Source: Nitrogeniibacter mangrovi
Lineage (GTDB): Bacteria > Pseudomonadota > Gammaproteobacteria > Burkholderiales > Rhodocyclaceae
Reading direction: 5' to 3'
Assembly: GCF_010983895.1 (NCBI RefSeq)
Contig: NZ_CP048836.1
Span: forward strand, 2,232,001 to 2,296,000
Length of the DNA: 64,000 nt
Shown here: in pieces, positions 25,485 through 33,725 of the stretch
Position numbering within the stretch: position 1 is the first letter of the stretch
Layout of the letters: each line of letters opens with the position of its first letter
Program-made: the position numbers and the translations under genes
Notes under the pieces: model-generated
Told to the model about the DNA's origin: nothing
Seen by the model: only the letters and a program-made list of their open reading frames with translations
The model's database searches: none

Positions 25485-26786
25485 ATGGATCACTATCAAC
25501 TCGTTTTTTCCGGCGACATCCTACCCGGCCATGACACCGAGGCCGTTCGCCAGCGGCTCGCCGCCCTGCTCAAGGTGTCGCCGGACCGACACGAACAGCT
25601 GTTCTCGGGACGTGCGGTGGTCATCAAACGCAGGCTCGACGCCGACACCGCCCAGGCCTATCGGCGCAAGCTGGCCGCCATGGGCGTCGGCATCCGTGTC
25701 GAGCCGGAAACCGCGCCCGCAGCACCGAAACCCACCCCGGTGACCCACCCTGCGCCACCCGCGCAAGCGAACACTGCGAGCGGCGACGCGCCGCTGGCAC
25801 GGGAGACACCCATCGAGGAGATGGACTGCCCCGAATGCGGCCGGCGTCAGCCCAGACGGAACCTGTGCATCAACTGCGGCGTCGACATGCCGCGCATGAT
25901 CGCCGCCCGCGAGCAGGCCGAAACGGAAGCACGACAGCCCGGTGGCGAACAGGCCGCCGCGTCGATTCGGGTGCGGCCCTACGAGCCGCTCGCCACCGAG
26001 ACAAGCGAACGCCCACCCCTCGTCGGTCTCGGTTTCTCGGGGCGCCTGTCACGACGCAGCTACTTCACCGGTGTGTGCCTCTACGGCAGCCTGTTCCTGC
26101 TCGTCATGCTCGCCGTGGCCATCAGCGGGAGCAAGTTGCTGTTCGCGCTCGCAGTGCTGCTCTCGGTGGTCGCGAGCCTCCGCCTGGGGGTGTTGCGCTC
26201 GCATGATTTCAACTGGTCCGGCTGGTGGACGCTGCTGAGCTTCGTCCCCCTCGTCGGCGGGGTGTACGCGCTCTTGTTGCTGTTCTTTCCCGGTTCGAAG
26301 GATGAAAACGACTTCGGCGCACCACCGGAGCCGAACCGCTGGACACACGCCTTCGGTGCACTCGCGCTGCTGGTGCTCACCCCGGTGCTCGTGGCTATGA
26401 TCGCGCCGGCGCAACTGGCGCGCGGCATGACCGTACTCGGCCAGGCGGGCGGCGCCTACCCGCGCTCGGCTCCGACGCAGGCCGTGCCCGCCATGGACCT
26501 GAGGGGCTACGATCCGGCATTGAACGACGTGGTGATGTACTCGCTGACCACCTGCGGCTACTGCCGGCAGAAACGCGAGCAGTTCGACGCGCTCGGCGTG
26601 CGCTATGTCGAGGTGTTCATCGACACCGACGAGGGCGCCCGTCGGGCGCTCGATCTCAAGCTGCAGTCCAGCGGTCACCACGGCGGCGCGATCGGCACCC
26701 CGATCATCGAGGTCAATGGCACCCTGCTACTGAACAACCCCTCGCTCGACGCCGTCGCCGACCATCTGATCCGCCGCCGCAGCTGA
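25485..26786 (+). CDS. Zinc-ribbon/DUF805/glutaredoxin fusion membrane protein
   Basis: A 433-residue four-part protein. Residues 1-72 form a small domain (MDHYQLVFSGDILPGHDTEAV) often seen at the N-end of DUF805 proteins. A zinc ribbon follows (Cys115, 118, 128, 131). A DUF805 membrane domain lies at about 183-285 (GRLSRRSYFTGVCLYGSLFLL, then two more helices), with an extra helix at about 288-307. The C-terminal 345-430 is glutaredoxin-like: MYSLTTCGYCRQK with Cys357/Cys360, a cis-Pro in GTPIIEV, then the last helix. It suggests a membrane thiol-disulphide or metal-redox role. The stop codon abuts the next gene's stop codon (TGATCA) with no base between. Confidence 0.85.
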   Translation: MDHYQLVFSGDILPGHDTEAVRQRLAALLKVSPDRHEQLFSGRAVVIKRRLDADTAQAYRRKLAAMGVGIRVEPETAPAAPKPTPVTHPAPPAQANTASGDAPLARETPIEEMDCPECGRRQPRRNLCINCGVDMPRMIAAREQAETEARQPGGEQAAASIRVRPYEPLATETSERPPLVGLGFSGRLSRRSYFTGVCLYGSLFLLVMLAVAISGSKLLFALAVLLSVVASLRLGVLRSHDFNWSGWWTLLSFVPLVGGVYALLLLFFPGSKDENDFGAPPEPNRWTHAFGALALLVLTPVLVAMIAPAQLARGMTVLGQAGGAYPRSAPTQAVPAMDLRGYDPALNDVVMYSLTTCGYCRQKREQFDALGVRYVEVFIDTDEGARRALDLKLQSSGHHGGAIGTPIIEVNGTLLLNNPSLDAVADHLIRRRS

Positions 26787-27920
26787 TCAGCGCCCGTCGA
26801 GATGGGCGAGGATGGGCTGCAGCATGGCGGCCCCGAGGCGCTTGCTGCGCGCCCCGCTCCAGCCGCTCTGACCGTCGGGCATGAGGGCGTTGTCCTTGAA
26901 CGGCATCTCCAGCGTCAGGGACACGCAACCGAATCGGTGCGCCACCCACTTGGAGGCCAGCGTCAGCATCTCCTCGCCGAAGCGATCGGGTGCATAACCG
27001 TGCTGGCGCTGGAAATCCGGGCTCGCCGTTGCGAGCGCGTCGAGGAAGGCATCCTCCTGGCGGCGCGCCGGGGCCGGAAAGCCCGGCACCATCCCGGCGC
27101 CGTCGATGAACACATAGGGCAGCGACTCGTCGCCGTGGATGTCGAGAAACAGCGCGCACCCGGTCGCCTCCATGTGCGCGCGCACATGGAACACCTCCGG
27201 GCTGGTCTGCGCCGAGGGTTTCGCCCAGGCACGATTAAGGTTCACCCCGGCGGCATTGGTGCGCAGGTTGCCGCGCACCCCGCCGTCCGGATTCATGTTG
27301 GGCACCACGTAGAGGCAGGCCTTTTCGCGGATGCGCCGGGCCACCGGATCGGCGCCGTCGAGCAGGCGCTCAAGCAAGCCCTCGACGAACCACTCGGCCA
27401 TGGTCTCGCCGGGATGCTGGCGCGCGATGATCCACACCGGCGCGCGCTCCGGCCGCGCCCGCCCCACCGTGATCACGTCCACCTCGCGCCCGTCCACGGT
27501 GCTGCCGAGCGAAGCGACCTGGGCGAACGGCGACAGTTCCGTGCGCCCGAGCAGATCGAGATGACGCTCGTGGGAATACGGCTCGAAGTAGGCGTAATAG
27601 ATGTTGTTGCGCTCGGGCGTGTGGGTGATCACCAGCTGCCCGTTCTCGTAGGTGGTGCCCGAGACCCGGAACCAGTGCCGGCGGTCGTAGGAAGCCACGG
27701 CGCGGTAATCGGGCCAACCGTCCGGATAGGCCGCGTCGGCGGCGTTCTCGAACACCATCCGCAACGGCACCCCGGCGGCGTCATGGACCCGGAAATGGAA
27801 CCACTGGCGGAACTCGGCGGCGTTGTCCCGGCGCAGCTGCACTCGGATGTCGTCGGCGCGACTGGCGCTGACCACTTCGATGCTGCCGCTGTCGAATCCC
27901 TGGCTGATCTTCACGCCCAC
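26787..27920 (-). CDS. M14 zinc carboxypeptidase, cytosolic carboxypeptidase (Nna1/AGBL)-like
   Basis: A 377-residue metallocarboxypeptidase. The start is GTG at 27920, six bases after AGGAG; a second GTG at 27914 is possible. The N-terminal domain (about 1-125) is the beta-sandwich of cytosolic carboxypeptidases (FRQWFHFRVHDAAGVPLRMVF). The catalytic domain has zinc ligands HPGE, third His in LDIHGDES, arginine/asparagine substrate residues in GNLRTNAAGVNLNRAW, and Glu in LTLEMPFKDN. Eukaryotic members trim glutamate from tubulin; bacterial ones have unknown targets, perhaps peptide or wall tails. It is convergent with the DUF805 fusion and co-directional with yaaA, 25 bases downstream of it. 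Confidence 0.88.
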   Translation of the reverse strand: MGVKISQGFDSGSIEVVSASRADDIRVQLRRDNAAEFRQWFHFRVHDAAGVPLRMVFENAADAAYPDGWPDYRAVASYDRRHWFRVSGTTYENGQLVITHTPERNNIYYAYFEPYSHERHLDLLGRTELSPFAQVASLGSTVDGREVDVITVGRARPERAPVWIIARQHPGETMAEWFVEGLLERLLDGADPVARRIREKACLYVVPNMNPDGGVRGNLRTNAAGVNLNRAWAKPSAQTSPEVFHVRAHMEATGCALFLDIHGDESLPYVFIDGAGMVPGFPAPARRQEDAFLDALATASPDFQRQHGYAPDRFGEEMLTLASKWVAHRFGCVSLTLEMPFKDNALMPDGQSGWSGARSKRLGAAMLQPILAHLDGR

Positions 27921-27945
27921 GGCTCTCTCCTGCGCCCTCGGCGCG

Positions 27946-28719
27946 TCAGTCCTGCCGGCGACGGAACACCCAGCGCTCCGGGCCCGATGCGTCCGCGTCG
28001 AACGCGTAGCCGTCGGTATCGAAACCCTTGAGGTCATCCACCGCCTCGAGACGATGATCGATGGCGTAGCGCACCATCAGCCCGCGCGCCCGCTTGGCGT
28101 GAAAGCTGATGATCTTGTAGCGCCCGCCCTTCCAGTCCTCGAACACCGGGGTGACGATCCGGCCCTTGACCTGCGCCGGTACGATCACCTTGAAATACTC
28201 TTCGGAGGCCAGGTTCACCAGCACCGGCGGCTGCATGTCCGCCACCACCGCGTTGATCGCGTCGGTCGGCGTCTCGCCCCAGAATTCGTAGAGGTTCTTG
28301 CCGCGCTCGGTCTTCAGCCGGGTGCCCATCTCGAGCCGGTAGGCCTGCATCAGGTCGAGCGGTCGTAACACGCCGTACAACCCCGAGAGGATGCGCAGAT
28401 GGGCCTGGGCATAGGCGATCCCGTCCGCGTCGAGCGACCCGGCATCGAGGCCGTCGTACACGTCGCCGTTGAAGGCGAACACGCACGCCTTGGCGTTGGC
28501 GGGCGAAAACGGCCGCGACCACTGTTCGAAGCGGGCCACGTTCAGCGCCGCCAGCTTGTCCGAGATCCCCATCAGCTCGCTGAGCCTGTCAGGCGCATAG
28601 TCGCGCATCACCTCCACCAACTCGGCGGCCTGATCGAGGAAGGCCGGCTGGGTGGCGGCGTCGGTCGGCGCGGGCGACTCGTAGTCGAGGGACTTGGCGG
28701 GCGAGATGACGAAAAGCAT
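27946..28719 (-). CDS. yaaA: YaaA family peroxide-stress protein
   Basis: A 257-residue member of UPF0246/DUF328. MLFVISPAKSLDYESP at the start, SDKLAALNVARFEQW, CVFAFNGDVYDGLDA, LRILSGLYGVLRPLDLMQAYRLEMGTRL and NLASEEYFKVI are all strongly conserved family blocks. In E. coli YaaA is induced by OxyR and lowers free intracellular iron during hydrogen-peroxide stress; related folds bind DNA. The start at 28719 gives the family N-terminus, and the extension upstream is out of family. It is followed 25 bases later by the M14 carboxypeptidase gene. It is divergent from bioA with a 153-base gap. Confidence 0.92.
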   Translation of the reverse strand: MLFVISPAKSLDYESPAPTDAATQPAFLDQAAELVEVMRDYAPDRLSELMGISDKLAALNVARFEQWSRPFSPANAKACVFAFNGDVYDGLDAGSLDADGIAYAQAHLRILSGLYGVLRPLDLMQAYRLEMGTRLKTERGKNLYEFWGETPTDAINAVVADMQPPVLVNLASEEYFKVIVPAQVKGRIVTPVFEDWKGGRYKIISFHAKRARGLMVRYAIDHRLEAVDDLKGFDTDGYAFDADASGPERWVFRRRQD

Positions 28720-28872
28720 GGCGATGAGTGTAATCCGGAGGAAATCTGACGCGTCCGATCTTAGCAAAATCACCGCCCCTCCAGACCATGGCACGCGCAC
28801 CGTGACGGCGGTTTGACAGCCTCGCGCCGTTGCCCGACCATTGCCCGCATCGACGCTTCACCCGATCCCGCA

Positions 28873-30195
28873 ATGACCCGAAAATCCCTGCTCGAACGCT
28901 CCCGGCGTGCCGTCTGGCATCCGTGCACGCAAATGAAGACGCACGAGTCGCTGCCCCTGGTGCCGCTGAGCCGGGGCGAAGGCGTGTGGCTGTACGACAC
29001 CGACGGGCGGCGCATGCTCGACGGGGTCAGCTCTTGGTGGGTCAACCTGTTCGGGCACTGCAACCCGCGCATCAACGACGCCATCGCCGAGCAGCTCGAG
29101 ACGCTCGAACACGCCATGCTGGCGGGCTTCACGCACGAGCCGGTGGTGCAGCTCTCGGAACGCCTCGCGGCGCTCACCGGCCATGCCCTGGGCCACGCCT
29201 TCTACGCCTCCGACGGCGCCTCGGCCACCGAGATCGCCCTGAAGATGAGCATGCACGCCTGGCGCAACCGGGGCGAGACCGGCAAGAGCCGCTTCGTGAG
29301 TCTGGCCGGCAGCTACCATGGCGAAACCGTGGGTGCCCTGGCGGTGACCGACGTCGCCCTGTTCCGCGACGCCTATGCGCCGCTGATCCGCAGCGGTGCC
29401 ACCGTGTGCTCGCCCGACGCGCGTGCCGCCGAGCCCGGCGAGTCGGACGAGGATGTGGCCGAACGCGCGGCCCAGGCCCTGGCGCATTACCTCGAAACCC
29501 ACCATCACGACATCGCCGCCCTGATCGTCGAGCCCCTGGTGCAGGGCGCCTGCGGCATGGCCATGTACCACCCGCACTACCTGCGCCGCGCCCGCGAGCT
29601 GTGCGACCGCTGGAACGTGCACCTGATCGCCGACGAGATCGCGGTCGGCTGCGGCCGCACCGGCACCTTCTTCGCCTGCGAACAGGCCGGCATCTGGCCC
29701 GATTTCATCTGCCTGTCCAAGGGCATCTCCGGCGGCTACCTGCCCCTGTCGCTGGTGCTCACCACCGACGACATCTACGCCTGCTTCTACGACGACGACG
29801 TGCGCCGCGGCTTTCTGCACTCGCATTCGTATACCGGCAACGCGCTGGCCTGCCGGGCGGCGCTTGCCACCCTCGACATCTTCGCGGCCGACGACGTGAT
29901 CACCGCCAACCGCGCCCGTGCCGAGCGTCTCGGTGCCGCCACCCGGGCCGCCTTCGGCGACGATCCCGCCGTACGCCATCTGCGCCAGCGCGGCATGATC
30001 GTCGCCTTCGACGTGGACACCCCCCTCGCCGACTTCTCGACGCGTTACTTCCGCGCCGCGCTCGCCCACGAGGTGCTGCTGCGCCCGATCGGCAACACCG
30101 TGTATTTCATGCCGCCCTACATCGTCGAGGACGACGACATCGCGCATCTGGTCGGCGGCGCGCGCAAGGCGCTGGACGCCGCCCTGCGGCCATGA
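28873..30195 (+). CDS. bioA: BioA, adenosylmethionine-8-amino-7-oxononanoate aminotransferase
   Basis: A 440-residue class III aminotransferase that turns KAPA into DAPA with S-adenosylmethionine as amino donor. Key marks: WHPCTQMKTHESLPLVPL at the N-end, GVSSWWVNLFGH, ASDGASATEIALKM, SLAGSYHGETVGAL, the PLP Asp in LIADEIAVGCGRTG, and the PLP Lys in CLSKGISGGYLPLS. The start at 28873 gives the usual N-end. First gene of bioAFHCD; its TGA overlaps the bioF ATG. It diverges from yaaA. No BirA operator was identified by eye upstream. Confidence 0.95.
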   Translation: MTRKSLLERSRRAVWHPCTQMKTHESLPLVPLSRGEGVWLYDTDGRRMLDGVSSWWVNLFGHCNPRINDAIAEQLETLEHAMLAGFTHEPVVQLSERLAALTGHALGHAFYASDGASATEIALKMSMHAWRNRGETGKSRFVSLAGSYHGETVGALAVTDVALFRDAYAPLIRSGATVCSPDARAAEPGESDEDVAERAAQALAHYLETHHHDIAALIVEPLVQGACGMAMYHPHYLRRARELCDRWNVHLIADEIAVGCGRTGTFFACEQAGIWPDFICLSKGISGGYLPLSLVLTTDDIYACFYDDDVRRGFLHSHSYTGNALACRAALATLDIFAADDVITANRARAERLGAATRAAFGDDPAVRHLRQRGMIVAFDVDTPLADFSTRYFRAALAHEVLLRPIGNTVYFMPPYIVEDDDIAHLVGGARKALDAALRP

Positions 30196-31355
30196 CGGCA
30201 CTGCAACGCATCCAGGCGGCGCTCGCGGCACGCGAGGCCGAATCGCTGCTGCGCGTGCGGCGCATCGTCGACACCCCCTGCGCCCCCCATGTGCGCATCG
30301 ACGGGCGCGAGCTGCTCGCCTTCTGCAGCAACGACTATCTCGGTCTGGCGAGCGCGCCCGAGCTCGCCGCCGCGCTCACCGAAGGCGCGCGGCGCTGGGG
30401 CAGCGGCGCCGGCGCCTCGCACCTGGTGAGCGGCCATTACGCCGTACACGAGGCGCTGGAGCGACGCCTGGCCGAGTTCGTCGGCACCGAGGCGGCGCTG
30501 TCCTTCTCCACCGGCTACATGGTCAACGCCGGCATCGCCGCGGCGCTCACCGGGCGTGGTGATGCCATCTTCGCCGACCGCCTCAACCATGCCTCGCTGG
30601 TGGACGGCGCCTTGCTTTCGCGTGCCAGCCATCACCGCTACCCGCATGGCGACACCGCCGCACTCGCCCGCCTGCTCGAGGCCAGCGCGGCGCCCACCAA
30701 GCTCATCCTCACCGACAGCGTGTTCAGCATGGACGGCGACGTCGCCCCCCTGGCCGAGCTGTTCGCCCTGGCCGAGCGGCACGACGCCTGGTTGATCGTG
30801 GACGACGCGCACGGCTTCGGCGTGCTCGGTCCGCAGGGACGCGGCGCGCTCGCCGAGGCCGGCATCGCCCACTGGCGCGTGCTCACCATCGGCACCCTGG
30901 GCAAGGCGGCGGGCGTCTCGGGTGCCTTCGTCGCCGGCCACCGCGACGTCATCGCCCACCTGATGCAGCACATGCGCACCTACATCTTCACCACCGCCGC
31001 CTCGCCGGCGATCGCGCACGCGCTGCTCACCGCCATCGACCTGATCGAGGCGGGCGACGCGCGCCGTGCCACCCTGCGTGCGCTCGAGCAGCAGCTGGCC
31101 GACGGCCTGGCGGACACGCGCTGGCAGCGCATGGACTCGCGCACGCCGATCCAGCCGGTCCTCATCGGCGACAACCAGGCCGCACTCGACGTGGCCCGGG
31201 CCCTGTGGACGCGCGGGCTGTGGGTGCCGGCGATCCGCCCACCCACGGTCCCCGCCGGCACCGCGCGACTGCGCGTGAGCCTCACCGCCGCCCACACCGC
31301 CGCGGATGTGAGCCGCCTGATCGAGACCCTGGGCGACCTGCAGGCCCCGGCATGA
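30192..31355 (+). CDS. bioF: BioF, 8-amino-7-oxononanoate synthase
   Basis: A 387-residue PLP enzyme condensing pimeloyl-ACP with alanine to KAPA. It has FCSNDYLGLAS, GSGAGASHLVSGHYAVHEALE, LILTDSVFSMDGDVAPL, the PLP Asp and His in VDDAHGFGVLG, and the PLP Lys in IGTLGKAAGVSGAF. Length is normal (E. coli 384). It overlaps bioA and bioH by four bases each (ATGA), so translation is coupled. Confidence 0.95.
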   Translation: MTALQRIQAALAAREAESLLRVRRIVDTPCAPHVRIDGRELLAFCSNDYLGLASAPELAAALTEGARRWGSGAGASHLVSGHYAVHEALERRLAEFVGTEAALSFSTGYMVNAGIAAALTGRGDAIFADRLNHASLVDGALLSRASHHRYPHGDTAALARLLEASAAPTKLILTDSVFSMDGDVAPLAELFALAERHDAWLIVDDAHGFGVLGPQGRGALAEAGIAHWRVLTIGTLGKAAGVSGAFVAGHRDVIAHLMQHMRTYIFTTAASPAIAHALLTAIDLIEAGDARRATLRALEQQLADGLADTRWQRMDSRTPIQPVLIGDNQAALDVARALWTRGLWVPAIRPPTVPAGTARLRVSLTAAHTAADVSRLIETLGDLQAPA

Positions 31356-32080
31356 GCGCGCCGATCACCTTCATTCACGGCTGGGGCATGACGCCGGCCG
31401 TCTGGCGCCCCCTGCTCGCGCATCTCGACCCGGACCGCCCGCTGCGCACGCTGGCGCTGCCGGGCCATGATGACGCCGCTGGCGAAGCGCTGGATACCTG
31501 GATCGACAGGCTCGCGCCCGCCCTGCCCACCGACGGCGTGCTGTGCGGCTGGTCGCTCGGCGGCCAACTGGCCATGCGCCTGGCGCAGCACGCGCCCGAC
31601 CGCTGCGCGCGCCTGATCCTCATCGGCACCACGCCCTGTTTCGTGCAGCGGCCGGACTGGTCCTGCGCGCTCGACGCGACGACGGTGGCCGGGTTCCGCC
31701 ACGACTTCGACGCCGCGCCCGAGGCCACCGCCAAGCGTTTTGTCGCACTGCAGGCCGTGGGCGATCGCGCCCGGCGCGAGGTCACGCGCACCCTGGGCGC
31801 CGCGCTCACCCCGATCCAGGCCCACAACCAGGCGGCGCTGGCAGATGCGCTGGGCGTGCTGTGCGACACCGACCTGCGCGACACCCTCGGCCGCATCACC
31901 TGCCCGGTGCGCATCCTGCACGGGGCTGGCGACGCGCTCATGCCGGCCGCCGCCGCCGAGGCCATGGCCGAGGCCCTGCCCGAGGCACGCCTGAGCATCT
32001 TCGACGACTGCGGTCACGCCCCGTTCATCGGCCGCCCGCGCGACTGCGCCGTGCTCATCGACAGCTTCTGCCATGACTGA
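31352..32080 (+). CDS. bioH: BioH, pimeloyl-ACP methyl ester carboxylesterase
   Basis: A 242-residue alpha/beta hydrolase that removes the methyl group from pimeloyl-ACP methyl ester and so ends chain building by BioC. It opens with FIHGWGMTPAVWRPL, has the nucleophile elbow LCGWSLGGQLA, catalytic Asp in LHGAGDALMP, and His in DDCGHAPFIGRP. Size and opening match E. coli BioH (256). Its place between bioF and bioC supports the call. It overlaps bioF by 4 bases and bioC by 8. Confidence 0.93.
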   Translation: MSAPITFIHGWGMTPAVWRPLLAHLDPDRPLRTLALPGHDDAAGEALDTWIDRLAPALPTDGVLCGWSLGGQLAMRLAQHAPDRCARLILIGTTPCFVQRPDWSCALDATTVAGFRHDFDAAPEATAKRFVALQAVGDRARREVTRTLGAALTPIQAHNQAALADALGVLCDTDLRDTLGRITCPVRILHGAGDALMPAAAAEAMAEALPEARLSIFDDCGHAPFIGRPRDCAVLIDSFCHD

Positions 32081-32867
32081 GCCGAGCACGCCGCCCGCGC
32101 GCCACGTGCGCGCCGCCTTCGGCCGTGCCGCGGCCACCTACGACGACGCCGCCCGCGTGCAACGCGAGATCTGCGCCGATCTGCTCACCCTGGCGCATCA
32201 ACACGCCCCCGGCACGACGGAGCGATTCCTCGACGCCGGCTGCGGCACCGGCCGCGGCGCGGCCGAAGCCCTGGCCTGGCTGCACCCCACCGAGACGTTC
32301 GCCCTCGATTTCGCCCCCGAGATGCTGGCGCGCTGTGACGCTGCCCGGTGGCACCACCGCCTGTGCGCCGACCTGCAGGCCATTCCGCTGCCGAACGCGA
32401 GCGTCGACGTGATCTGGTCGAGCCTGGCGGTGCAGTGGTGCGCGCCCGACCGGGCCCTGGCCGAGATGGCGCGCATCCTGCGCCCGGGCGGCCGGGCCTT
32501 CGTCGCCACCCTCGGCCCGGGCACGCTGCACGAGCTGCGCCATGCCTTCGCGGCGGTGGACGACGCCCGTCATGTGATCGCTTTCCATCCGGCCGCCACC
32601 TGGGGCGACAGCGCAACCGCGGCCGGTTTGACGGTGGACGCGCTCAAGCTGCAACCGCGGGCGGCGACCGCGCCCGACCTGCGCCGGCTGCTGCGCGACA
32701 TCAAGGCCATCGGCGCCCATGCGGTCGGCGACGGCCGGCGCCGCACGCCGCTGGGCAAAGCCGCCTGGCGCACGCTGCAGGCGCGCTACGAGCCCTTCCG
32801 CCGCACCGACGGCCTGCTGCCCGCCACCTACGACGTGATCCTGCTCGCCCTGAGGAAACCCCAATGA
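32073..32867 (+). CDS. bioC: BioC, malonyl-ACP O-methyltransferase
   Basis: A 264-residue SAM methyltransferase that methylates malonyl-ACP so that fatty-acid synthesis can build the pimeloyl chain. The N-end [27 protein letters not shown] is the BioC signature, followed by the SAM motif [11 protein letters not shown], an acidic residue in ALDFAPEML, and [13 protein letters not shown]. The C-terminal part with [16 protein letters not shown] is typical. Overlap with bioH and bioD. Confidence 0.95.
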   Translation: MTEPSTPPARHVRAAFGRAAATYDDAARVQREICADLLTLAHQHAPGTTERFLDAGCGTGRGAAEALAWLHPTETFALDFAPEMLARCDAARWHHRLCADLQAIPLPNASVDVIWSSLAVQWCAPDRALAEMARILRPGGRAFVATLGPGTLHELRHAFAAVDDARHVIAFHPAATWGDSATAAGLTVDALKLQPRAATAPDLRRLLRDIKAIGAHAVGDGRRRTPLGKAAWRTLQARYEPFRRTDGLLPATYDVILLALRKPQ

Positions 32868-33532
32868 CCCGCTCCTGGTTCATCGCCGGCACCGACACCG
32901 AGATCGGCAAGACCTTCGTCACCAGCGCCCTGCTCCATGCCGCGCGGCGTGACGGGCGCACCGCGCTGGGCATGAAGCCCATTGCCGCCGGCGCCGAGTG
33001 CGTCGACGGCGTGTGGATCAACGAGGACGCCGCCCGCCTGCGCGCCGCCAGCAGCGCCCAGCTCGACTGGGCGCAGATCAACCCGGTGTGCCTGCGCTCC
33101 CCCATCGCGCCGCATATCGCGGCCGAGGAGGAAGGCGTGGACATCGACCTGACCCCCATCGTCGCGGCCTATCGGCGCCTGACGACCCAGGCCGACGTGG
33201 TGCTGGTCGAGGGCGTGGGCGGCTTTTGCGTGCCGCTCGGCCCCGACCAGGACACCGCCGACCTCGCGGTCGCCCTGGCGCTGCCGGTGATCCTCGTGGT
33301 CGGCCTGCGCCTGGGCTGCATCAACCACGCCTTGCTCACGGCCGAGGCCATTCGCGCCCGTGGACTGACCCTGGCCGGCTGGGTGGCCAACCAGGTCGAC
33401 CCGCACATGCTGCGCCCGGAAGAGAACATCGCGGCGCTCGAACAGCGTCTCGCCGCACCACTGCTGGGACGGGTGCCCTATCTCGCCTCCGGCACCCCCG
33501 CCGAGGTGCGCGGCCTGCGCCTGCCCGCCTGA
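32864..33532 (+). CDS. bioD: BioD, dethiobiotin synthetase
   Basis: A 222-residue ATP-dependent carboxylase making dethiobiotin from DAPA and CO2. The P-loop [19 protein letters not shown], the DAPA-binding GMKPIAAGA and [15 protein letters not shown], and [11 protein letters not shown] are all present. Its ATG overlaps the bioC TGA. It is the last gene of the operon; a weak GGCGCC hairpin follows at 33537-33553 without a T tract. bioB, which makes biotin from dethiobiotin, is not in the window. Confidence 0.95.
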   Translation: MTRSWFIAGTDTEIGKTFVTSALLHAARRDGRTALGMKPIAAGAECVDGVWINEDAARLRAASSAQLDWAQINPVCLRSPIAPHIAAEEEGVDIDLTPIVAAYRRLTTQADVVLVEGVGGFCVPLGPDQDTADLAVALALPVILVVGLRLGCINHALLTAEAIRARGLTLAGWVANQVDPHMLRPEENIAALEQRLAAPLLGRVPYLASGTPAEVRGLRLPA

Positions 33533-33725
33533 CACGGGCGCCGAGGGGGCGCCAAGGGCCTGAATCGATGATAGAATTTGTGCAACGCAAAATTACATCA
33601 TCCAACCCCAGCACCGACCGCCCGCGCTGATTGCGCATCGCAGCACCGTTCCCACCCTGATCCAGAACGCTGTTGTCGGCCCGTTCCACGTGGCCGCTCG
33701 CGGTCGTGCGTCACGCGGAGTTCAC

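Noticed and set aside
33537-33553. Terminator after bioD
   Set aside because: GGCGCC/GGCGCC forms only a 6-bp stem and no T tract follows.
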